Assembly (NCBI GenBank): GCA_035541995.1 | Contig: DATKMG010000802.1 | Span: 1-47,573, forward strand | Source: DATKMG01 sp035541995 | GTDB taxonomy: Bacteria > Acidobacteriota > Terriglobia > Versatilivoradales > Versatilivoraceae | Direction of reading: 5' to 3' | Length of the DNA: 47,573 bases | Shown here: piece after piece, positions 34,808 through 44,194 of the stretch | How positions within the stretch are numbered: position 1 is the first letter of the stretch | Layout of the letters: every line of letters starts with the position of its first letter | Position numbers and translations under genes: made by a program | Notes under the pieces: generated by a model | The model's database searches: none | Told to the model about the DNA's origin: nothing | The model's input: only the letters and a program-made list of their open reading frames with translations

Positions 34808-35858
34808 TGCGAGAACGGTTCTTTACACGATACATGGCCTGGTCCGCCAGGCGGACCAGTTCTACCTTACTGATGGCATTCTCAGGATATGCTGCCACTC
34901 CAAAACTGGCAGTGATTTTAACCTTGATGTCGTCGTCCAATTGGATGGAGGTTTTGTCAAGCAGGTCACATAGTCTACGGGCCACCAGCAAAGCATTCTC
35001 CTTTGATGTTTGGGGGAGCAGGAGGATGAATTCGTCGCCTCCATAGCGGTAGGCCGTGTCGATATCACGGAGATGCTTTCGTACCAGGTCTCCGATTTCC
35101 CGAAGCAGACGGCTGCCGCATAAGTGCCCAAAGGTGTCGTTCACTAATTTGAACCGGTCCAGATCAAAAAAGATAATTGCGAATTTGTAATTGTAGCGTT
35201 TGGAACGGCTCAACTCAGCGTCAATCATGTAGTTGAAATAGCGAGAATTGTAGAGATTGGTACAATCGTCGGTGATGGTGAGCTCTTGGATTTTCCGGAC
35301 GTACATCGCATTCTCAATGGCAATGGCGGCATAGTCTGCCAAGGAGGTCAACATAGACAGATCCTCTTCCGGAAAGGCTCCCTCAAAGCAATTGATCAGT
35401 TCGATCACGCCCAGGGTTCTCTCTTTGCTGGTCAAGGGGACACATACAACCGATTTGATGTCGCGATAAACCTGACCATCGGCGTCGACCGAAAAACGAG
35501 GGTCCATCGAAACATCACCGCAGATCACTGGCTTGCCATGCTGAGCCACCCAGCCAGCTATGCCTTGCCCAATCTTAATTCGGCTTTCTTTAATCTGCTC
35601 CGAGTCTTTACCCACCGCGATCTGGAAAAGAAGCTCCTGCTTCTTGTCGTCAATCAGGAGTAGTGACCAGGTAGTCGGTTGAAGTAGTTCGCTAATTTTG
35701 CCCATAATCAGAGTAAGCACTTCCTGTAGATCCAAAGTCGATGTTAGCGCTTTTCCAACCTGGTGGAAGATCGAAAGCTCTTCAACCTTTTTTTCCAAAT
35801 CCTTAATCTGGTTTGGGCTCAGCATTTGGGAGAATGATAGAGTATTTTGCGGTAGCAC
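34788..35858 (-). CDS. GAF-domain diguanylate cyclase
   Basis: This enzyme makes the second messenger c-di-GMP from two GTP. An N-terminal coiled segment (about 15-35) is followed by a GAF sensor domain (about 35-185, GQGIAGWVAQHGKPVICGDV) and a GGDEF domain (about 190-350). The active-site motif is YGGDEFILLLPQ, and an inhibitory I-site RxxD (RDID) lies five residues before it, so product inhibition is likely. There is no membrane segment, so it is cytosolic. It is the first gene of a pair with the CDF exporter. Confidence 0.93.
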   Translation of the reverse strand: MLPQNTLSFSQMLSPNQIKDLEKKVEELSIFHQVGKALTSTLDLQEVLTLIMGKISELLQPTTWSLLLIDDKKQELLFQIAVGKDSEQIKESRIKIGQGIAGWVAQHGKPVICGDVSMDPRFSVDADGQVYRDIKSVVCVPLTSKERTLGVIELINCFEGAFPEEDLSMLTSLADYAAIAIENAMYVRKIQELTITDDCTNLYNSRYFNYMIDAELSRSKRYNYKFAIIFFDLDRFKLVNDTFGHLCGSRLLREIGDLVRKHLRDIDTAYRYGGDEFILLLPQTSKENALLVARRLCDLLDKTSIQLDDDIKVKITASFGVAAYPENAISKVELVRLADQAMYRVKNRSRNDVEGS

Positions 35859-36028
35859 GCATAGGACTTTCCAAGAGCCGGGTGTTCCAGGCCCAGAAGA
35901 CCATCAGATTCATCATATCGGAACCCATGATCATTTAGCTTAGAACTCGTTCAGAATTCAAGAATTGACTTTAGAGTGAGTCCCAGCAAAAGGCTCCAAA
36001 TCTCTAACGTTTTTTCAGGAGGTTCTCG

Positions 36029-36253
36029 ATGCAGCCAAAGTTTCGTCTCCTACCCTTTCTGAAGTCCCTGGTCGCGGTTGTGGGTGGAAACATTGTTTAT
36101 CTTTACATAAGAAAGTGGTTACCCGAATCGTTGAGGCACGAGCCCTTTCGTCTGGATTGGGGGATTGTGGCTGACTTCTGGATTTGTGTGGCGTTGTGGG
36201 GACTCTTGGACCTCGCCCATAATGTAGTCAGGAAACTACGAAGTGGACCTTGA
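36029..36253 (+). CDS. Small membrane protein of unknown function
   Basis: The 74-residue protein has two hydrophobic segments (about 10-27, LKSLVAVVGGNIVYLYI, and 47-62, VADFWICVALWGLLDLA) flanked by basic residues. AGGAGG 6 bases before the ATG is a strong ribosome-binding site, and no other gene occupies this interval. I do not recognise the family. It lies about 100 bases before recJ. Confidence 0.7.
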   Translation: MQPKFRLLPFLKSLVAVVGGNIVYLYIRKWLPESLRHEPFRLDWGIVADFWICVALWGLLDLAHNVVRKLRSGP

Positions 36254-36353
36254 GCGATTATATTGACCTTTAGCTTATAAGGTTGAATTAATCGGCATGC
36301 TGGCGGACAATGAAGACTGAGTCGCTCGATCGGAAGGAAGGTTCTTGGGATTC

Positions 36354-38045
36354 ATGAAATGGAAACTGGCAAGTCCTGACCCGACAGTGGTAAAGGAACT
36401 GACAAGAGGCCTGGGAATCCCCGGGTTGGTAGCCACCCTTCTTGTCAACCGGGGGATTGTCAGCGCCTTTGAGGCCAGAAGGTTTCTTCAGCCTCAATTC
36501 GAGCACCTGCGCGATCCGTATGGTATGAGGGATCTTTCCATTGCCGTCCACCGCGTTTTGGATGCGATTGAACGGAACGAGAAGATTTTGATTTACGGCG
36601 ATTACGATGTGGACGGCGCGACGGCTGTGGTCATTCTGAAAAAGGCCCTCGATTTGTTGGATGCCAGGACTTCATACCATATCCCACGTCGGTTGTTGGA
36701 CGGCTACGGAATGAAATCGGACGTTGTCGAGCGGGCGGCAATCGAGGGAGTACGGCTAGTCATCAGCGTGGATACCGGGATTAAAGCATTTGACGTTGTC
36801 GAGAAGGCGTCCCAACTTGGAGTAGACTGCATCATCACGGACCACCATCTCCCCGAAAATGGTCTCCCCCACGCTTTGGCAGTTCTCAACCCGAAGCGAC
36901 CGGATTGCTCTTATCCAGACAAAAATCTCAGTGGGGTAGGAGTGGCGTTCAAGCTGGTCCAGGCACTGCTCATGAAGGCGGGCCGAGAGAAACTGCTTCC
37001 CTCCTTCCTGAAGATTGTTGCGATTGGGACGATTGCAGATGTGGTTCCTCTGATAGGGGAAAACCGCGTGCTTGCCAAACTGGGGCTCGAGGGTCTTCAA
37101 GTACCCGTCAACTTCGGGTTGAAATCGCTGATTGAGGCGGCAGGGTTGGATGGTAAAGCCATCACTAGTTCGGATGTGGGCTTTCGAATAGCCCCGAGAA
37201 TTAACGCCGTAGGAAGGTTGGGGGACGTTGAACAGGTCATCCGACTTTTTACATCGACGGATGAAGAACAGACGCGTATCCTGGCCGGGGAGATGAATCG
37301 GCTCAATCGGGAACGTCAACAGATCGAAGACCAAATCCTGAAATGCATCGAGGACCGGTTCGATGCGGAGCCTGAGTTAGTCAGTGACTGGGTCATCGTC
37401 GTAGACGGCGAGGGATGGCACCGCGGGGTCATTGGAATAGCTGCGACCAAGTTGACCGAGCGGTTTCATCGGCCTGTTCTGGTTATCTCCAGGGAGGGAG
37501 ATCAGGGATATGGCTCAGGCCGGGCTCCCAACGGGTTTCAACTGCTTTGTGCCTTGGACCATTGTCGGGATCTATTTGGGCGGTTTGGGGGTCATGCCCA
37601 GGCTGTCGGTTTTCAGCTGCCGATCAGCCGATTGGGCGAGTTACGCCGAATCGTCAATGATTATGCCCGGCAGACTATCCAATTGGAGGATCTTCAACCC
37701 AGCCTTGAGGCAGAAGCTGAGCTTCGGCTTTCCGACGTCGATCATGCCCTGTTCGAACAGATCCAGCGCTTGTCCCCCTTCGGTATGTCCAATCCACAGC
37801 CGCTTTTTTTGGTTCGCGACGTTCGCGTAATCGCTGATCCCAGGGTGCTAAAGAACCGCCATCTGAAATTCCGTGTTGAGCAGGACGGGAAATCTATGGA
37901 TGCGATCGGTTGGAATATGGCCCAACATTGCCAGCCAATCGTGGAGTCCAGCCAACTCCTTTCGTTGGCCTTCGAACTGTCGGAAAGTACCTTCCAGTCG
38001 ATGAAATCCCTGCAATTAGTTGTGAAGGACATCCACATTCACTGA
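36354..38045 (+). CDS. recJ: Single-stranded-DNA exonuclease RecJ
   Basis: RecJ is a 5'-3' single-strand exonuclease in recombination and repair. DHH-family motifs are present: YGDYDVDGATA (motif I), SVDTGIKAFD (II), ITDHHLPE (III), then GIADVV-like IGTIADVVPL (IV). The DHHA1 domain has GSGRAPNGF and FGGHAQAVGF. A C-terminal OB-like domain follows. It has 563 residues from the ATG at 36354; a TTG at 36345 would add three. The start at MKWKLASPDP fits family N-termini. It is followed after 13 bases by the LptC/A fusion gene. Confidence 0.95.
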   Translation: MKWKLASPDPTVVKELTRGLGIPGLVATLLVNRGIVSAFEARRFLQPQFEHLRDPYGMRDLSIAVHRVLDAIERNEKILIYGDYDVDGATAVVILKKALDLLDARTSYHIPRRLLDGYGMKSDVVERAAIEGVRLVISVDTGIKAFDVVEKASQLGVDCIITDHHLPENGLPHALAVLNPKRPDCSYPDKNLSGVGVAFKLVQALLMKAGREKLLPSFLKIVAIGTIADVVPLIGENRVLAKLGLEGLQVPVNFGLKSLIEAAGLDGKAITSSDVGFRIAPRINAVGRLGDVEQVIRLFTSTDEEQTRILAGEMNRLNRERQQIEDQILKCIEDRFDAEPELVSDWVIVVDGEGWHRGVIGIAATKLTERFHRPVLVISREGDQGYGSGRAPNGFQLLCALDHCRDLFGRFGGHAQAVGFQLPISRLGELRRIVNDYARQTIQLEDLQPSLEAEAELRLSDVDHALFEQIQRLSPFGMSNPQPLFLVRDVRVIADPRVLKNRHLKFRVEQDGKSMDAIGWNMAQHCQPIVESSQLLSLAFELSESTFQSMKSLQLVVKDIHIH

Positions 38046-38058
38046 GACCGGTCGGCCC

Positions 38059-40347
38059 ATGGAATCAAGACTGACAAAATGGGGACAGGCAGCCACCATC
38101 GTGGTCCTGGTAGCTGTATCCATTGCGGTGATGCTGAGCTATTACCAGCGTACTCATCTATTCCCGCAAGGCGAACGAGGAGAGGGCAGAATCCTTCCCT
38201 CCAATGTAACCATGCACACGAAGGGATTTTATTACTCCCAATCCGAAAATGGTCAGGTGACCTTCGATGTCACGGCAGACGTTAACCTTGGATACAAGGA
38301 CAATAAAAACCTTCTGGAACAAGTCAAAGTCAGGGTCTTAGGCAAAAATGGAAACCGCTACGACACGATTACAAGCCAGCGCTGCGAATTCGACCAGGGA
38401 AGTCAGGACATCACTTTCTTGGGGGAAGTGGTTATTACTTTAGGCAGCTTAACCCCTGTACAGAATCTCTCTGTCATTAGACCGTCCGAAGAGACTGCAA
38501 CGATTCTGAAACTGGAACGAATCACTTACTCCCAAAATAAGAACTTGGCGGAGACCGACGACGTGGTTCATTTCTCCCGAGCTCGGATGCACGGAAGTTG
38601 CCGCGGTTTGGCTTACGACACACGGACCGGCTCAGTCTGGCTACGGTCGAACGTAGACATTACTGTTGATTCTGAAGAACCTGAGGATCCACCGATCCAG
38701 CTTAAGAGCAGTTCCCTGGACTATAGCAAGGAGTTAAACCTGGTCGAGATTCATTCCAATGTTTCCGTCACCAAGGCTTTGGACGAAGTCCGGGCGGACC
38801 TGATTAAAGTTTTCCTGGATAAAGTAGACTCCTCGGTACAGCGGATAGAAGCCAGCGGCCAGGTGCAATCTATCTTCAGAGATCCTCGTTATCTCCTCGA
38901 AATGGATGCACAGCAGGTATTCTACTACCTCAAGGGAGGTGGACGCTGGATCGACGGAATCGTGGCCCAGGACAATGTGAGAACCCACTCCCTGGACCCC
39001 TCGGTCAAGCGCAATCTCTCGGCACGGAACTTGGAAATTACCTTTGCACCTGAGACGAATATTGCTCAGAAGGTGAAGGCCTCCGGTGAGGTTCGCTGTG
39101 TTTTTGCCGACAGCAATGAGCGGCCTCCCGGTCCGTCCCCCTCCAATCTGGAAGGATTTGAGGCAGGTGACAAAGTGCTGGATTCCCCACTGGTTGTTGC
39201 TACCCTCAAGAGCGACGGGCGCCAAGTGTCGCGTGTTACCGCTCAAGGGCCCAGCGTTCTACGAGAGTTCCCACTGAGTCCGAAGGAAGAGAAGAAAAGG
39301 CTTTCAGCCAGGGCTATTGAATTCCTCTTTTCACCCGGAACAAACACGCTGGAAAAGCTTATCGCCAACAATCAGGTGAAGGTGGACCTCGTTCCAGAAA
39401 CCGGTAACGCCAAGAAAACCCTGAGCGATCACTTGGACGCAACCTTTAATCAGGAAACGCACCAGATCGATCAACTGGTGCAGTCTGGGAATTTCCACTA
39501 CTTCGAAGGCCAGCGGGAAGCCACAGCTGACCAGGCCCACTATTCCACGGCCGAGGATACGGCCGTGCTGGATGGCCATGCCCAGTTTCATGACACTCAG
39601 GGAAGAACGGTGGCCGACTTGATCGAACTCCACAAGCAAGAGGACCTGGTCACAGCCCGCGGATCGGTTCGCTCCGTCATGGTCTCCATGGAATCTCCAA
39701 CTCAAGCCGGCTTGTTCAAGACCAGTTCTCCCGTCTTTGCGTCTTCCGATTTCATGGAAAGTCACACCCGGAGCGGCATTGCCAAGTATTGGGGCAAGGC
39801 CAAGCTGTGGCAGGAAGACCAGGTTGTTCGTGCGCAAACCATCACGCTCTTTCGGGACGAAAGGAAAATGGTCGCGGAAACCGATGTCCACACGGTCTTT
39901 CACCTGAAACCCCAGCCCCAGCATGGCCAACGTCAGTCGAATTCAGGTCCCGTGATGACCGAGGCTGCTCAGCTCGTTTATGAAGACAACCTGCAGCGAG
40001 CCCGGTTCGAGACCCGCGTGAAGGTGATCAGCTCAATGGGTCAGATGACTGCTGACCAGGCTGATCTTTTCCTGAGCAAGGAGGGGGACCAGACCACGAT
40101 CTCGCGCATGTTAGCCCAGGGAAACGTCAAGATTCAGCAGGAAGGACGCAGGTCCTTCTCCAACACTGCCGAATATTTTGCTGCGGACGGCATGGTGGTT
40201 TTGACGGGCGGACTGCCCAGAATCATAGATCCAGTGCGGGGTTTCAGCTCCGGCCCTCGGTTGACAATGCATCTGAATGATGATAGGATTGCGGTCGAAG
40301 GCGATTCCGAGATGCGCACCATCACGAGGCAGAACGTCGCACGTTAG
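38059..40347 (+). CDS. lptC: LptC-OstA fusion, periplasmic lipopolysaccharide-transport protein
   Basis: LptC anchors and LptA bridges the LPS transport machine across the periplasm. A single N-terminal membrane helix (about 10-28, AATIVVLVAVSIAVML) is followed by an LptC-like beta-jellyroll (about 45-190). Then come several OstA/LptA-type beta repeats (about 190-760) recognisable from alternating patterns such as ...SSLDYSKELNLVEIHSNVSV and ATADQAHYSTAEDTAVLDGHAQF. At 762 residues it is far longer than E. coli LptC (191) or LptA (185), so one polypeptide may replace both and span the periplasm. It lies directly before lptB (6-base gap). Confidence 0.85.
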   Translation: MESRLTKWGQAATIVVLVAVSIAVMLSYYQRTHLFPQGERGEGRILPSNVTMHTKGFYYSQSENGQVTFDVTADVNLGYKDNKNLLEQVKVRVLGKNGNRYDTITSQRCEFDQGSQDITFLGEVVITLGSLTPVQNLSVIRPSEETATILKLERITYSQNKNLAETDDVVHFSRARMHGSCRGLAYDTRTGSVWLRSNVDITVDSEEPEDPPIQLKSSSLDYSKELNLVEIHSNVSVTKALDEVRADLIKVFLDKVDSSVQRIEASGQVQSIFRDPRYLLEMDAQQVFYYLKGGGRWIDGIVAQDNVRTHSLDPSVKRNLSARNLEITFAPETNIAQKVKASGEVRCVFADSNERPPGPSPSNLEGFEAGDKVLDSPLVVATLKSDGRQVSRVTAQGPSVLREFPLSPKEEKKRLSARAIEFLFSPGTNTLEKLIANNQVKVDLVPETGNAKKTLSDHLDATFNQETHQIDQLVQSGNFHYFEGQREATADQAHYSTAEDTAVLDGHAQFHDTQGRTVADLIELHKQEDLVTARGSVRSVMVSMESPTQAGLFKTSSPVFASSDFMESHTRSGIAKYWGKAKLWQEDQVVRAQTITLFRDERKMVAETDVHTVFHLKPQPQHGQRQSNSGPVMTEAAQLVYEDNLQRARFETRVKVISSMGQMTADQADLFLSKEGDQTTISRMLAQGNVKIQQEGRRSFSNTAEYFAADGMVVLTGGLPRIIDPVRGFSSGPRLTMHLNDDRIAVEGDSEMRTITRQNVAR

Positions 40348-40353
40348 GCGCTG

Positions 40354-41079
40354 ATGCAGATCTTGAAAACTGAAAACCTGGTGAAGTCCTTCAAAGGACG
40401 CCGGGTGGTGAATGATGTCTCGCTCGGAATCAAGCAGGGTGAAGTGGTGGGGCTGCTGGGTCCGAACGGCGCCGGCAAAACTACGACTTTTTACATCATC
40501 GTGGGATTGGCTGCTCCTGACACGGGTCAGGTGTTTCTTGATGGCCGGGAGATCACTCACCTGCCGATGTTTCTGAGGGCGAGAAGCGGAATCAGCTATC
40601 TTCCCCAGGAACCCTCGGTGTTTCGGAAGTTGTCGGTGGAGGAGAATGTTCTGGCGATCTTGGAAACTCTTCCCCTGAATGGCAAGCAGAGGAGAGAGCG
40701 GCTGGATGAACTGATCGAGGAATTGGGCCTCAGCCATGTTCGGAAGAACCAGGGCTACATGCTGTCTGGAGGGGAGAGACGCCGCGTGGAAATCGCTCGA
40801 TCTCTGGTCATTTCCCCTTTCTTCATTCTGCTCGATGAACCATTTGCCGGCATCGATCCGATTGCTGTCCTGGACATACAGAGGATCATTAACCACCTGA
40901 AGTCCAAACAAATCGGAATCCTCATCACCGATCACAACGTTCGGGAGACACTGAAAGTGACCGATCGGGCATACATCATTAACGAAGGCAAAATCTTTCG
41001 CTCCGGCACTCCCGGAGAATTAGCTTCCGACGAGCAGGTCAAACGACTTTACCTAGGCGAAGGTTTTCGATTAGATTAA
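40354..41079 (+). CDS. lptB: LPS export ABC transporter ATP-binding protein
   Basis: LptB powers LPS extraction with LptF and LptG. Motifs are Walker A GPNGAGKTT (about 34-42), Q-loop in FLRARSGISYLPQEPSVF, signature LSGGERRRVEIARSL (about 134-148), Walker B FFILLDEPFAGIDPIA, and the switch His in ITDHNV. These are the exact family patterns. It has 241 residues. It sits between the LptC/A fusion and rpoN, the usual place. Confidence 0.97.
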   Translation: MQILKTENLVKSFKGRRVVNDVSLGIKQGEVVGLLGPNGAGKTTTFYIIVGLAAPDTGQVFLDGREITHLPMFLRARSGISYLPQEPSVFRKLSVEENVLAILETLPLNGKQRRERLDELIEELGLSHVRKNQGYMLSGGERRRVEIARSLVISPFFILLDEPFAGIDPIAVLDIQRIINHLKSKQIGILITDHNVRETLKVTDRAYIINEGKIFRSGTPGELASDEQVKRLYLGEGFRLD

Positions 41080-41085
41080 CCAACC

Positions 41086-42585
41086 ATGGCTTTCCTGGAG
41101 CAGAAACTTAACGTCAAGCTCGCCCAGAAGCAAATTCTGACGCCGGGACTCGTGCAGATGGTTACGGTCCTGGCCTTGAACAAGCTGGAATTGACGGAAA
41201 TGATTTCCCAGGAACTCATGGAGAATCCGGTACTCGAGGAGGAAGCCGAAGCAACTCCTGGAACCGAAGAGGTGCAGGTCAAAGAGGAGCGGGCCACTGA
41301 TCCTGCTGATAAAGAGGTCATTGCCGTTGCCACCTCCACCGAGGGCCCGCCCGCGGATCCCTTCGAGGAAATTGATTATGGTTCTTTTTTTGACGATTAC
41401 CTGGACCCAGGCTTTCGGACCCAGATGCCTTCCGAAATCGTCGAAAAGCCTTCCTTCGAGAATTTTCTAGCCAAACCCACAACGCTTTACGATCATCTGC
41501 AGTGGCAGTTAAGCTTGTCGGTCCTGGAGCCTGCCATCGCAGATGCCGGCTATTCGATTATTGGAAATCTTAACGAGGATGGCTACCTTACGGCCACACT
41601 GGAAGAAATTGCCAGCACGGGGGAGCACAAAATCGAGGATGTGACTGCGGCTCTTCAGGTCATTCAAAGTTTCGACCCGGCGGGAGTGGGAGCTCGTGAC
41701 CTTGCGGAATGCCTGTTAATCCAGCTGGCCCATGTTGGGGAAGAGAATTCGGTGGCTGCGCAAATTGTTCGCCAGAATCTCAAACAGCTGCAAAACCAGC
41801 AGTACCAGGAAATCGCAAGGGCCCTGGGACGGCCGTTGAGCCTGATTCTGGCCCAGGTGAAAGTGATCAGGCATCTGGATCCGCGCCCCGGTCAGCGATA
41901 CAACAAAACCGAGAACCGATTGATTGAGCCTGACGTCTTTTTTGTCAAAGTCGATGACGGCTATTCCGTGGCTCTCAATGAAGATGACATACCCCAGTTG
42001 CGGCTGAGTCCCACCTACAAGAAGATGATCGAACAGGACGGCTCATCCAAGGAAGTGCGGGACTACGTAAAGGAGCGGTATTCCTCGGCCATTCAGTTCA
42101 TCAAGAACATTGAGCAGCGCAAGCAGACAATCCTTCGGGTTTGCGAGGCTATCGTTCGGCGACAAGTGGAATTTCTGGATAAGGGGATTGATTATTTGCG
42201 TCCGATGATGATTAAGGATGTCGCTGAGGAGGTAGGTGTGCATCCCTCCACGGTTAGCCGTGCTGTTGCCAATAAGTACGCACATACCCCGCACGGAGTC
42301 TACGAGCTCCGTTTTTTCTTCTCCGAAGCAGTACAAGGACCAGCCGGAACTGGCATTCCTCTCATTACGGCCAAACGCAAAGTGAAGAAACTGATCGAAG
42401 AGGAAGACCACTCCAGACCTCTCACTGACGAGCAGATTACCAAAATCCTAAATGATGAGGGCATTATGGTCACGCGGAGGACTGTCGCCAAGTACCGGGA
42501 AGATTTGAAAATCCCCAGTACTCACCAGCGTAGAGTTAAGATCAAGACCTCGGACCTCTTGTCACTCGATCGCCCAAATCAGTGA
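41086..42585 (+). CDS. rpoN: RNA polymerase sigma-54 factor
   Basis: RpoN recognises -24/-12 promoters and needs AAA+ activators. The N-terminal Gln/Leu-rich activator-interaction region (about 1-50) contains AQKQILTPGLVQMVTVL. An acidic linker (about 50-110) and the core-binding domain follow. Near the C-terminus come the HTH (KDVAEEVGVHPSTVSRAVANKY, about 378-399) and the RpoN box (TRRTVAKYRE, about 463-472). Its 499 residues are normal. No bEBP activator lies in the window. Confidence 0.97.
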   Translation: MAFLEQKLNVKLAQKQILTPGLVQMVTVLALNKLELTEMISQELMENPVLEEEAEATPGTEEVQVKEERATDPADKEVIAVATSTEGPPADPFEEIDYGSFFDDYLDPGFRTQMPSEIVEKPSFENFLAKPTTLYDHLQWQLSLSVLEPAIADAGYSIIGNLNEDGYLTATLEEIASTGEHKIEDVTAALQVIQSFDPAGVGARDLAECLLIQLAHVGEENSVAAQIVRQNLKQLQNQQYQEIARALGRPLSLILAQVKVIRHLDPRPGQRYNKTENRLIEPDVFFVKVDDGYSVALNEDDIPQLRLSPTYKKMIEQDGSSKEVRDYVKERYSSAIQFIKNIEQRKQTILRVCEAIVRRQVEFLDKGIDYLRPMMIKDVAEEVGVHPSTVSRAVANKYAHTPHGVYELRFFFSEAVQGPAGTGIPLITAKRKVKKLIEEEDHSRPLTDEQITKILNDEGIMVTRRTVAKYREDLKIPSTHQRRVKIKTSDLLSLDRPNQ

Positions 42586-42694
42586 AAATCCGGAATCATG
42601 TGTCACTTCTCCCTGGCGGGGCCTCTCTGCCGGAGGAAGGAGAGCATCACAGTTCATTCGGAACGCGAGCGTCAAATCTCTCAGGGAGGCTAAC

Positions 42695-43231
42695 ATGCAA
42701 GTTGAATACACGGGCAGGCAAGTCGAGATCACCCTGGCCATCAAGGAATTCACGGAAAACCACTTGCGCAAGATTCGGAAAATCCTGGGCGAGGCCATCG
42801 ACGTTCATGTGATTCTGACTGTAGAGAAGTACCGACATATTGCGGAGATTAATCTCAAGTCGAGATCCTTCAAATTCAACGGGCTGGAAGAGACCCATGA
42901 CATGTATTCCTCGATCAATGCCGTCCTGGAAAAAATAGAGCGGCAAGCGCTCAAACACAAAGGGAAGAAGATCGCCAAGAAGCGGAAACCTGGCACCAGC
43001 CCGGTTGCAGCTGCCCCCGGGGAGGTGAGCCAGCCCGCCACGGTCATTCCGGGCACTCCCCGCGTGATACGGTCGCAATCTGTTTCCCCTAAACCGATGA
43101 CGGTTGAAGAGGCCGTAGAAGAGGTCTCTCAGTCCAAGGGCGAGTTTCTGGTCTTTCGAGATTCCGAGTCGGAACGGGTCAGCATCCTCTATCGACGCAA
43201 AGATGGCAATTTTGGATTAATCGAGTCGTGA
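42695..43231 (+). CDS. hpf: Ribosome hibernation-promoting factor, long form
   Basis: HPF binds the 30S subunit and promotes inactive ribosome dimers in stationary phase. The N-terminal S30AE domain (about 1-100) begins MQVEYTGRQVEITLAIKEF. A flexible Pro/Ala/Lys linker follows, and the C-terminal dimerisation domain (about 120-178) shows MTVEEAVEEV, FLVFRDSES and YRRKDGNFGLIE. The C-terminal domain makes this the long form that joins 70S particles directly into 100S dimers. GGGAGG lies 5 bases before the ATG. It overlaps rapZ by 4 bases. Confidence 0.95.
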   Translation: MQVEYTGRQVEITLAIKEFTENHLRKIRKILGEAIDVHVILTVEKYRHIAEINLKSRSFKFNGLEETHDMYSSINAVLEKIERQALKHKGKKIAKKRKPGTSPVAAAPGEVSQPATVIPGTPRVIRSQSVSPKPMTVEEAVEEVSQSKGEFLVFRDSESERVSILYRRKDGNFGLIES

Positions 43232-44172
43232 GACATTTCAGCTCCAAACGGTCCGGCAGGCCGCCGTTCGTGATTATCACCGGCTTGAGCGGATCTGGGA
43301 AAGGCACGGTCTTAAAGGCCTTTGAAGATATGGGCTACTTCTGCGTTGACAATCTCCCGGTCGACCTGATCCTCAAGTTCGCGGAGCTCTGCAGTCGGGC
43401 GGGAGCAGACATCAAACGCGCGGCCATTGTGGTCGATGTCAGAGAAGGAGCCGAGTTCTCAAAACTCCCCAGGGTCGTCCGCAAATTGAAGAAATCCGGA
43501 TTGGGCGTTTGCCTTGTTTATCTGGAGGCGTCGGATGAGTCCTTGATCCGGCGGTACAGTGAAACACGCCGCCCGCATCCCTTGACTCACGATAGACCTA
43601 TTGGGGTTGCCTTGCGGGAAGAACGGGAACGTCTGGCTTCCATTCAGCAACTAGCCGATACGGTCATCGATACGACCCGATTCAACGTCCATGAATTGCG
43701 GCGCTACATTGCCGACAAGTTTCACACCGAATCCTTCAACGAGCCGCTGTTGATTTCTATCATCAGCTTTGGTTTCAAGTTCGGGATCCCTCTGGAGGCG
43801 GACCTGGTTTTCGATGTCCGTTTTCTTCCGAACCCGAATTTCGTGAAAACCCTGAAGGACCGCACCGGGCAGGACAAAGAGGTCGTCGCCTATATCAAGT
43901 CCTTTCCGCAGACCCACGAGTTCCTCAAGCGCCTTTCCGACCTCCTGCTGTTCTTGGTTCCAAACTACATGATAGAAGGGAAAAGTTACCTGTCGATTGC
44001 CGTGGGATGCACGGGTGGGCGACACCGTTCGGTAATGATCGGCAATGAAATTCACAGGCTGATGGCCGCTCACGGCTATAAGGCCAAGGTTCTTCATCGA
44101 GAGCTCAAGACAAGGGTAGCACCCGCCGTGCGAACCTACCCCTCTGTTGCCATTGGTAGTCCTCCATCGTGA
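43228..44172 (+). CDS. rapZ: RNase adapter protein RapZ
   Basis: RapZ is a P-loop protein; in enterobacteria it guides RNase E to small RNAs that control GlmS. The N-terminal ATPase has GLSGSGKGT (Walker A, about 19-27) and VDNLPVDL. The C-terminal domain has VFDVRFLPNP and the conserved GCTGGRHRSV (about 271-280). Its 314 residues are slightly over the usual 285, with about 10 extra at the N-terminus. The start is GTG in a GTGA overlap with the hpf stop. No ptsN or npr follows. Confidence 0.95.
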   Translation: MRHFSSKRSGRPPFVIITGLSGSGKGTVLKAFEDMGYFCVDNLPVDLILKFAELCSRAGADIKRAAIVVDVREGAEFSKLPRVVRKLKKSGLGVCLVYLEASDESLIRRYSETRRPHPLTHDRPIGVALREERERLASIQQLADTVIDTTRFNVHELRRYIADKFHTESFNEPLLISIISFGFKFGIPLEADLVFDVRFLPNPNFVKTLKDRTGQDKEVVAYIKSFPQTHEFLKRLSDLLLFLVPNYMIEGKSYLSIAVGCTGGRHRSVMIGNEIHRLMAAHGYKAKVLHRELKTRVAPAVRTYPSVAIGSPPS

Positions 44173-44194
44173 AGTACGGATCGGATTCCCTCAA

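Noticed and set aside
40111..40935. 274-residue minus-strand frame over lptC end and lptB
   Set aside because: Shadow of lptB and the LptC/A fusion, both certain.
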